64,000 nucleotides of DNA from Cyclobacterium salsum. Its GTDB lineage: Bacteria; Bacteroidota; Bacteroidia; Cytophagales; Cyclobacteriaceae. Position numbers and translations under genes: made by a program. The DNA is taken from positions 496,001-560,000 of the forward strand of contig NZ_WNKG01000001.1 of assembly GCF_010119245.1 (NCBI RefSeq), read 5' to 3'. Below, in pieces: positions 19,001 through 25,376 of the stretch (the stretch's first letter is position 1; each line of letters opens with the position of its first letter). The notes beneath the pieces are model-generated. The model did not search any database. It saw nothing but the letters and a program-made list of their open reading frames with translations, and was not told where the DNA came from.

Positions 19001-19587
19001 TGAACCGCCTGCGCATCGGTATGGACGTTTACCTGGCTAAAATCCGCCCCAAAACTGCTTTCCATACCTTTCCGTGTCGTTGGATCCATGCCCGATCCTC
19101 CTGATTTTTGGGAAATCTGTGATTCCAGATGGGTACTGATTTCCGAATCGGCATCTTCCTTCCGTTGAAGCATCCCTGCATCCGCTTCCGATGGGAATGT
19201 TTGCTCCCCGGTCTGGGTATCCCGGTGCACCTCTATTTCTTCCTGTTTTTGGAGCATTTCCTCTTCCGGAGCAGGTTCTTCGGTAATTTTCGACCGGAAT
19301 ACAGGCGTTACACCGGCCGCAAGGGGCTGCGCTTGTATCTCGCCTGCCGGGTGATCCATTTTTTGGACCTCATTCTCTGTATTCTCCTGTGTTTGCAAGG
19401 AGCCTGCTTTTTCCACCAATTGGGATTCGGAAGATCTCTGAACCACCTGATCTGCCATGGCATCGGCCTCTTTCTCGTATTTATCCCCGGGCTGCCCCAC
19501 CTGAAGTTTGGCCTGGAAAAAATCACCACTTTGCTCCGTTGTAGGAGCATGATTGGGCTTGCCTGATGTCCGTTGAAATACTTTCAT
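16030..19587 (-). CDS. Large DUF4157 eCIS cargo candidate with HNH-like motif and beta repeats
   Basis: A 1185-aa protein. The N-terminus carries the eCIS-typical segment DFFQAKLQVGQPGDKYEKEA (22-41), then a Glu/Gln-rich linker, then the DUF4157 'eCIS core' domain (about 165-240) with HELTH at 232-236. Residues about 390-432 contain DVDHIVE (394-400) and NMELLDSSKNSSSGS (417-431), resembling the histidine and asparagine positions of HNH/endonuclease VII nucleases. From about 690 the rest is beta-rich, with repeated IPGI motifs at 794, 823 and 856 and alternating Gly/Ser/Glu strands, ending in a short acidic helix. It lies between the metzincin cargo and the TPR gene. Most likely it is a toxin or tube cargo; nuclease activity is inference. 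Confidence 0.82.
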   Translation of the reverse strand: MKVFQRTSGKPNHAPTTEQSGDFFQAKLQVGQPGDKYEKEADAMADQVVQRSSESQLVEKAGSLQTQENTENEVQKMDHPAGEIQAQPLAAGVTPVFRSKITEEPAPEEEMLQKQEEIEVHRDTQTGEQTFPSEADAGMLQRKEDADSEISTHLESQISQKSGGSGMDPTTRKGMESSFGADFSQVNVHTDAQAVQMSQDLGAQAFTHGRDIYFNEGKYNPSSQSGQHLLAHELTHTLQQGASSSAQPKMIQKEGDEELDPPEMQPETGIIDDGAKTITFDTIPIPGFKLMDHRGSLYSSKAPLRRKNNYNRGNTNQRDGVWKAEIDPTDIKNQLIALYENHHHTLPNAETTHVFKAAISGRSVKPTYIGNIDTVSKELTTPVWGKNKAFRNFDVDHIVELQLANWNTDTWPNTLQNMELLDSSKNSSSGSTIRGQITEKLTSFRERHGSEFPGGDGYFKNNYTLVFSQAESLDGGDSEITENEFWTKRQIETAEHLDAIEVGNLSDIGNEGEVRIFPNESGGLGKRFVWTGEESSVGSDERNWLGNPFRIVNKRFNTEGDGVENTPNLGSIFVNIPTSDNTWSPWPEDKVFEVNRYPGSKYAGYVTKQSIKSSLYGLRIKKASPVEIIELELMPNGIEAYGHIMPSIPIFEGNPIEFFISNGEIRVSKTFPFDQINVPPPFEITGSSLTIFASSENGLGLTGQTDFAINQVGEGHISATASTSGGFELEGAFNFDSELFDPAEINVEYKENTWTIGGEIGIPEGKVRGVKSATITASYSENNFAASGEAELDIPGIERGSMDIQYGEAGFSIGGNFDLSSDIPGITGGNVEARVSKPAGAEAYEVFVSGTAQPDIPGITTSLAVTYENGALTIEGSASYSRGMLSGTIEVAATNRPIGEDGQPAGEPDESMRVYGGGELTLQLTPWLAATAGVRLLPNGEIEVNARLASESYEVFRRREFNRNLFRVPTIEIPLFAIPLGPRSIGLVAQIGGGLDFTAGFGPGELRNLSAEITYNPEREAETTVAGHGEFAIPADAGLTLRGDLGLGVSVAIASLSGGIELTGTLGLEGEALAEVDVNWSPQTGLALDASGRITVNPKFVFEINAFARASLGVGFLSISETWRHNLAAYEWGPGIQFGIVFPVHYREGEPFDMSFDDIEVIYPDLDVIDMAKGLASDIKDDLFA

Positions 19588-19605
19588 GGCAGTACTAATT
19601 AAGAA

Positions 19606-20952
19606 CTATTTCTCCAGGCTATATAAATCCACCAGGCTAAAAAGATCCAATTGGTTGACTTTTTGGTTTTCAATGTTTTGATGGACGGTATCCAATTGCT
19701 CCTCATTGGTTTTAACCAGTTTGGCATCCGCTTCAGCAGCGGTATATCCAGGATGTCCTCCCCCTCTCCACATGATATTATCCGGATTGGACTGTTGATG
19801 CAAATCCTTTATAAGCCCCCCTAAAAGAGAGTTTTCTTCGCCTTTTTCGATCAGGTGTTTTAATCCGGCCGTGTGCCCGACTTCATGCGGAATGGTATTC
19901 GCATCCGCACCGGATATCATATCGGCAATGTACTTTTCGTTCAAATAGACAATGGTTCCATAGAAAGGGCCTTTGCCATAGAGCCCCTTCACTTTTGGGT
20001 GGGAATCATCCAAAACCACTAGTAAATGTTCTTTCCCAAGTTGCAAGTCAGTTAATTTAGAAATTGCCCGAATGGATGCAGAAGTAGTAACATCATACTG
20101 AACCGTAATACCCATGACCTTCTTTTTAATACTGCCTTTGAAACTGTTTTCAATTTGACTTTTAGCGGCGGTAGCAAGGCCGGTAGTGTTCATTCCCTTA
20201 TTGCTGCTCTTGTTCCAAACTGCACCGTCAAAATGTAAATGGATAGCCGCCCGAATGGTTCCCTTATCCATCGCCTGGTACCTTTCACTTTTACGCCAAT
20301 GACCCTGCAGGTTTTTAGATTTCAGCCCCTTTTGCTGGATGGTATGTGTAAGCTCATGTGCCAGGAGTTGTTTTCCCGCTTGGGTATCCGGATGGTAGTT
20401 GTTTTCATTGAAGAAAATATCATTTCCATACGTAAACGCTTTCGCATTCAGCTCCTTGTTCATCCATTTGGCCGGAGCATTGGTGTGCACACGGACAGCA
20501 CCAAAATCAGCACCAAAAGCTTGCTCCATTGATTCCCGGGTGTGGTTTTCAAGAGGCCTTCCCTTGCCCGTTTCCTGACGAAGCAGCGGTTCCATTTTTT
20601 CCGCATTCCCTTGCCTCTCTGCATCGGAAGCATTTTGGTTTGCCTTGGCTTGGACCGATTCTTCTTCTTCCTGCATTTGAACCTCTTCCTCGGTTTCACT
20701 CATCACTTGCTCTTCTTCCGATTCGGTCATCTGAACTTGCTCTTCATCCGATTCGACCATCTGAAGATTTTCCTCGGTTTCTTGTTCCTCCGCTTGTTTT
20801 TGCAGTAAATTTTCAGACGACTCCTCTTCTTTTGAGGCGATCATTTGTTCAGAACCCGGATTGCCTGAATGGAAGAACGGATTTTCTTTCCTGTGATGGA
20901 AAAATGGGTTCATAACCCCGACGGAAGATTTTCTATAAACAGCTTTTTTCAT
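19606..20952 (-). CDS. DUF4157 eCIS cargo candidate with C-terminal metzincin protease
   Basis: A 448-aa protein with three parts. Residues 1-130 are a low-complexity acidic linker with repeated (V/L)QM motifs between Glu runs and two NPFFH motifs near the start. The DUF4157 domain (about 134-210) has the motif HELTH (199-203). The C-terminal domain carries the full metzincin zinc signature HEVGHTAGLKH (356-366) and a Met-turn DNIMW (391-395). Metzincins are secreted zinc endopeptidases. The combination implies a protein delivered by the particle that could cut target proteins. It sits directly after the tape-measure gene (12 bp) and before the larger DUF4157 gene (18 bp). There is no Sec signal peptide, as expected for internally loaded cargo. 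Confidence 0.85.
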   Translation of the reverse strand: MKKAVYRKSSVGVMNPFFHHRKENPFFHSGNPGSEQMIASKEEESSENLLQKQAEEQETEENLQMVESDEEQVQMTESEEEQVMSETEEEVQMQEEEESVQAKANQNASDAERQGNAEKMEPLLRQETGKGRPLENHTRESMEQAFGADFGAVRVHTNAPAKWMNKELNAKAFTYGNDIFFNENNYHPDTQAGKQLLAHELTHTIQQKGLKSKNLQGHWRKSERYQAMDKGTIRAAIHLHFDGAVWNKSSNKGMNTTGLATAAKSQIENSFKGSIKKKVMGITVQYDVTTSASIRAISKLTDLQLGKEHLLVVLDDSHPKVKGLYGKGPFYGTIVYLNEKYIADMISGADANTIPHEVGHTAGLKHLIEKGEENSLLGGLIKDLHQQSNPDNIMWRGGGHPGYTAAEADAKLVKTNEEQLDTVHQNIENQKVNQLDLFSLVDLYSLEK

Positions 20953-20964
20953 GACGTTAACAAA

Positions 20965-22464
20965 TTACCATTCTACCCATATTAATTTTGAATGCCAGGG
21001 AAGCTTCACCAGGGATAGATTCCACGGCAGGCTTTCCAATAATATATCCTGAGGCTTTCGCTCTACATAAAGATGATCAGCAGATGATTCGATGACCAAT
21101 TTACCTCTGCGATTAATAAATTCGTTTCGAATGGTTTCCGTTCCCGTGTTTTTTAGCTTTCCCCAATGCCTTAGTAAGGATTCTAATAACCTCACCGTTT
21201 TTTCTTTGACGGCAGCCGGCAAGTTAAGTTCTCGGGAAACAGGCATTTGCATAGGAATGCCGCAAAGGTATTTTTCAAAAAGCAGTTCAAAATCAAATGG
21301 CTTCTCCTCCCTGCTAGCCAGGAAATAAAGCGAATGAACGGCCAACTCTTTTTCAATAAGATTCCCCTTATCATCCAAAAATCCGCAATCCGCAAAAAAG
21401 GCTTTCAGAAAGGGGTGAATCAAAATTAACCCGGCACGATCCACATAATGGTCGTCTTCCTGTAAATCCTCCTCTATATTCAATTTGTCAGGCTCTTTCT
21501 GCGTAAATACCTGCTTTTCAGTTTCGAATCCCGACTCCGGTCCCACCAGTATCCCTTTTTCTAGAAATGAATTCCAATCCCGTCTAGCTTCCGATGAAAT
21601 CAAGGGTAGTATTGCATTTATTACCTGGTTTTTACCTTTCTTGGAAACATGTTCACTAAACCAGCGAGCCATTTTCCCGGTCTCCCTTGTCATGTTCTGA
21701 TGATCAAACCCCTTGGTAACCAAGATACCCACCAGCACATGCCATTCCTTCGAAGGGATTTTTTCTAAAATGGCTTCTATTGCCGACTTTTCCAGAGACA
21801 CCCAGTCTTTAAGACCTTCCCGCAGTAAAGCACTCAGCTCCGAAACGGAATATTGTGAAATCAGTCGATACCGTACCTGAGGAAACTGCAGGTTATGGAG
21901 GAAAGATTTCCGTTTACCAATGGCTTTGAGCTCAGAGACCAGGGATGCCATTTGAAACGTTTCTTTTGCGAGTTGGCCTTCGAACCACCAGGGTAATAAA
22001 CCAGTTTGAAGAAAATGCAGCCAAGCCTCAAAAAACCGCTCATCATTCTGCCTCAGCTGTGGGCCTTTCTCTTTTTTTGCTTTGGGAAAGGGTTCATTTC
22101 TTCTTGCCTGGGAAGTTGGTTTCCCTTTTTCGTTATACCTGTAGGCAAAACGCTCAACGGGAGAACGTAATTCAGGCAATTCACCAATAATCTCGTTCAT
22201 AGCCATGCGAATGGGCCTCTCAAAATTTGGTTCCCTGAAAAAATCATCCGTTTCGAACTGTAGATCTAAGGAAAGCCGGGGTATCTCCAGCGTCTGTTTT
22301 CCCAACTGCGCTTCCAATTCATCAAAATAAGCTTCCAAATGGGGTAGAATTTTCTGATAAAAAAAGGTTGCCGCCTCTCTTTCCATGAGTTTGCCTGTTT
22401 CCGTCGAATTGGTAAAAATGTCCAGGGTAACTTTTTGAACAATATGGTTGCCATTTTTACGCAT
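20965..22464 (-). CDS. eCIS tape-measure-type protein (CIS_TMP, Afp14-like)
   Basis: A 499-aa protein whose start (HIVQKVTLDI... followed by FFYQKILPHLEAYFDELEA) matches the CIS_TMP family, found in eCIS operons at the Afp14 position. It is largely helical with long amphipathic segments and ends in a short tryptophan-rich beta part (WNLSLVKLPW). It would set tube length or line the tube interior. It lies after a 258-bp gap from the upstream structural gene, and is followed at 12 bp by the two cargo genes. Confidence 0.85.
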   Translation of the reverse strand: MRKNGNHIVQKVTLDIFTNSTETGKLMEREAATFFYQKILPHLEAYFDELEAQLGKQTLEIPRLSLDLQFETDDFFREPNFERPIRMAMNEIIGELPELRSPVERFAYRYNEKGKPTSQARRNEPFPKAKKEKGPQLRQNDERFFEAWLHFLQTGLLPWWFEGQLAKETFQMASLVSELKAIGKRKSFLHNLQFPQVRYRLISQYSVSELSALLREGLKDWVSLEKSAIEAILEKIPSKEWHVLVGILVTKGFDHQNMTRETGKMARWFSEHVSKKGKNQVINAILPLISSEARRDWNSFLEKGILVGPESGFETEKQVFTQKEPDKLNIEEDLQEDDHYVDRAGLILIHPFLKAFFADCGFLDDKGNLIEKELAVHSLYFLASREEKPFDFELLFEKYLCGIPMQMPVSRELNLPAAVKEKTVRLLESLLRHWGKLKNTGTETIRNEFINRRGKLVIESSADHLYVERKPQDILLESLPWNLSLVKLPWHSKLIWVEW

Positions 22465-22722
22465 AATTGATTTGATTCGTAACTATTTTTCTGTATTTTT
22501 ATTCCTGCATAGTCGCAAGACAAAGCATATTTTACTGGCAATTAAGTATGGAATAGGAAGCAGTCGTAAAGTCAAAGTATCTGGAAATTGCGCGTTCTTC
22601 TGTGTTGTTTACATCACTTTTGAGTCGTTGCGTTACTAGATTAGAGATTAAAGTCTGTAGAACTAGGAAAGAAGCCCATGAGGGACCAAGCGTCATCCGG
22701 AATTTGTACGTTTGGTCCCTTT
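22465..22722 (-). other. 258-bp gap inside the eCIS locus
   Basis: This is by far the largest gap inside an operon whose other gaps are 1-50 bp. It holds the hairpin at 22682-22719. A 64-codon frame starts with an ATGA overlap on the preceding gene's stop, but it reads across the hairpin and resembles no protein I know. The gap may hold an internal promoter for the tape-measure and cargo genes; no clear TAnnTTTG box was found. Confidence 0.4.
22682..22719 (-). terminator. Long inverted repeat just after the 880-aa structural gene
   Basis: Left arm GGGACCAAGCGT and right arm ACGTTTGGTCCC form a 12-position stem (11 Watson-Crick pairs plus one G-T wobble on the plus strand; one A-C mismatch on the minus strand) around a 14-nt loop. 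It starts 3 bp after the stop codon at 22723. The minus strand lacks a T-run after the stem, so it may act as an attenuator or an mRNA-stabilising element rather than a full terminator. Confidence 0.5.
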
Positions 22723-25365
22723 TCATAGCCTGATTTTTTCTTCAATACCATCAATTACCCTTCTTCTATTTCCTGTTCTAGGCCCCTCAATGTAAATATC
22801 GGCTACATCTGTCCAGTCCTCCATCAATGCTTCCATACTGGCCCGATCAGCTTCGCTGGTCAAAACGATGAATAAGGAAGCTTTTGTCGCCTGTTCCTTT
22901 TCATGCAATTTAGAGCGCAAGTTCAGAAATCGGAATATCAAATCACTGGTATTACTGGTGTTTCGATAGTCATTAATCATTTCTATACTAGCCCAACTGC
23001 CGCTCACCCAGTCTCCTGTCAGGTAAAGTTGATGGCTGATTTCCGATTGCTGCAGGACATTCCGAATCCGAGTGATGATACGTTGCAGGGAGGCAGGCAA
23101 ATCGTCGAAGCTTTGGGGTATTCGGGGCTTATTACTTCCGGTAAACCGCGGATCCGTTTTCAACTGTTCAATCAACCTGTACCACTCCTGCCACTTTCCC
23201 TTATATGCTCCGTAATCGTCATCTTTATTTACGGGAGCAAACTCTTCCTGCAATTGCAGGTAGGTGGCGGGCCGGTACTTTCTGACTTCCTCACAGCGAA
23301 CAGCATCCAACCGAAAGGACTGATCTGCTTTTTCCATGCCATCCTGGGTATAGGTGTACAGCGGACTGTTGATATTTAAGGTGATATCCACGAAGCTAAT
23401 GCTGAATTCGTCGTCAAATGGACGGCTTATTATCAGTCTTTTGAGCGATTCGTCAAAATCAAAAACCAAACCATCCGGAAAGCGTTCATTTAGTGTTTCG
23501 GTGATGGCATGCATTCTGCGACTCGCTACGGCTTCCAGTGGAATAGTCAAAGTAACCGGACCACTGAGCATCGGATGTCCATTGATCCTATAATCTCTCA
23601 CCACCAAGCGGTAATTTTCCGGTTGTATCCCAGATCTGCGGGGGCTTCCCTTCAGACTACGCGAGAGGTTGTTCAAATATTTTAAACTACTGATCCAGGG
23701 ATAACTACAAGCCGCCACTCGGATATGACCTGCTTTTCCTTCTTCAGAAGTTACCTGCACCCTGTAATCCAAGGCCAGGTCTCCAAAAACCTGATTTCCA
23801 TCGCTTAACAGGACATATGTCCCCGATTTAGGCACTCCTCCCATGGAACGGAGTGAGGGATGCCTATCCACGAAAACACTGAAATCCGAAGGATTGACCG
23901 AGAGATCAAAGTGATATACCTTAAATTCCAACCCGAACTGTTTTACCATGGATTGAATGGATTGAAACGTACTTTCGGCATCTGTTTCCAAATGTCCTCC
24001 AATCAGGTACCGATCCAGCCCGTTATACTCCATGAGTAAGGGATTACTTCCCATATCGTAATGATAAGTCACGGGTATTGCTGGCCATTGCCAATGGAAA
24101 GCAAGTTCCGGATTAGGCTGAAAATAAAAAGGAATAGAAGGAAAACGGCCATCTGCATGATTCAATCCACTTGGAATGATGCGCAGGCCACCACCCGTAT
24201 CCAGGTCAAAGGAATGTAACAAATAAAATATCTTACTTACCAAGGATACAATTTTATCCTGCTGATGATCCGCATCACTTAAGGCCGGTGACGGGTAAAA
24301 ATCATGTCTATAAGCCCGATCTCCTATTTTACCAAGAAGCAGGTGCTTGGGAAAAGCGTTTACATCCGGATTTGGCCAACTGTCAAACGCTTCCAGGGCT
24401 TTCAATAGCTTATTAAAAGTCGCCAACAAATCTTTCATCAAAAGGTATCGGTACTGCTGGTATTGATAACTTTCCTCTTCCTCTGTGCCAAAATGCAGCA
24501 GTAGCAATTCATCCAATTGACTAATTAGTTCTGCAAGAGAGGGGTCCTGCTGCAGTAAAAAGTCAAATTCTGAGCTGATAAGTTGCAAACCAGCCTGGAG
24601 ATCAGTCAGGGTATTTCCTTCAAATAGGGCATCTCTGTACAACCGGTCCATTTGCTGCATGGAAAGCGAGTTATCTTTTTGGTGAACCACCTTTAGCAGT
24701 TGGAGTGGCGATAGCGCATTCAGGGCCTCGCTGATTTTTCGTTTTCGTAAAAAGATGGGGTCATGGCTAATTAGACCTTCCACCTGCTCTTCTTCCATCA
24801 ACAGAATTCGTAAGCGGCTTACTTGTTCGATTCCCTGATTGTCGCAGTTAATATCTCCACATATATCCTGCGGTTTGGGGTAACACTCCAGGTAAAGAAG
24901 AAAGACCTTATCTTCCCATCCGGGCAATTCCTCCAGCGGCTGTGCTTCCTCCGCTCCTTCCTCACAAAGTTCCCACAGGGGCATTTGCTCTCCCTCCGGA
25001 AAAAAATAGGGACTGTAGTTGGCGTTGTCATCTGAAAATTCACGAAAATGAGAATAACTTAACCCTTCGATACCAATGGTGTTCTCCGGTGGTTCGGTTT
25101 CCGGTACCGCTTCGTGAAGCAAAAGTAGATCGCCGTCAGTCGTAATTCCCACGCCCTGACCGATGCTCACCTGCAGGGCTTCTCCTCCCTCGTCCAGGGT
25201 AACGTTAAATCCATGAACAATTCCGGCGCCATGAAGTGCCAATCGCGTCAACCGATCCTGGTCTTCAAAGTAGGAAATGGATTCGTTTAGCTGCGTGTGG
25301 GTAAGTACCTGATCAGCCTTGTAGCGTCTGTAGTTGTAAATAACGGAACTCAATTTGTTTGACAT
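22723..25365 (-). CDS. Large eCIS structural protein in the Afp13 (fibre) slot, 880 aa
   Basis: The 880-aa protein begins with a segment (FEDQDRLTRLALHGAGIVHG split near residues 33-53, then SIGQGVGITTDGDLLLL) like the N-terminal domain of baseplate-associated tail proteins that start with a conserved 'HG-G-V-G' region. The rest is mixed alpha/beta with acidic loops and no collagen-like or knob-like fibre repeats. In Afp and PVC the corresponding slot, between the wedge proteins and the tape measure, encodes the tail fibre. It follows the second wedge gene by 11 bp. I infer a baseplate-attached or target-recognition component; the exact role is unknown. Confidence 0.6.
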   Translation of the reverse strand: MSNKLSSVIYNYRRYKADQVLTHTQLNESISYFEDQDRLTRLALHGAGIVHGFNVTLDEGGEALQVSIGQGVGITTDGDLLLLHEAVPETEPPENTIGIEGLSYSHFREFSDDNANYSPYFFPEGEQMPLWELCEEGAEEAQPLEELPGWEDKVFLLYLECYPKPQDICGDINCDNQGIEQVSRLRILLMEEEQVEGLISHDPIFLRKRKISEALNALSPLQLLKVVHQKDNSLSMQQMDRLYRDALFEGNTLTDLQAGLQLISSEFDFLLQQDPSLAELISQLDELLLLHFGTEEEESYQYQQYRYLLMKDLLATFNKLLKALEAFDSWPNPDVNAFPKHLLLGKIGDRAYRHDFYPSPALSDADHQQDKIVSLVSKIFYLLHSFDLDTGGGLRIIPSGLNHADGRFPSIPFYFQPNPELAFHWQWPAIPVTYHYDMGSNPLLMEYNGLDRYLIGGHLETDAESTFQSIQSMVKQFGLEFKVYHFDLSVNPSDFSVFVDRHPSLRSMGGVPKSGTYVLLSDGNQVFGDLALDYRVQVTSEEGKAGHIRVAACSYPWISSLKYLNNLSRSLKGSPRRSGIQPENYRLVVRDYRINGHPMLSGPVTLTIPLEAVASRRMHAITETLNERFPDGLVFDFDESLKRLIISRPFDDEFSISFVDITLNINSPLYTYTQDGMEKADQSFRLDAVRCEEVRKYRPATYLQLQEEFAPVNKDDDYGAYKGKWQEWYRLIEQLKTDPRFTGSNKPRIPQSFDDLPASLQRIITRIRNVLQQSEISHQLYLTGDWVSGSWASIEMINDYRNTSNTSDLIFRFLNLRSKLHEKEQATKASLFIVLTSEADRASMEALMEDWTDVADIYIEGPRTGNRRRVIDGIEEKIRL

Positions 25366-25376
25366 GGCCTGTGTGA

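Noticed and set aside
22532-22726. Minus-strand 64-codon frame in the 258-bp gap, starting with an ATGA overlap on the previous stop
   Set aside because: It reads straight through the inverted repeat and resembles no known protein, so it is more likely a non-coding gap.
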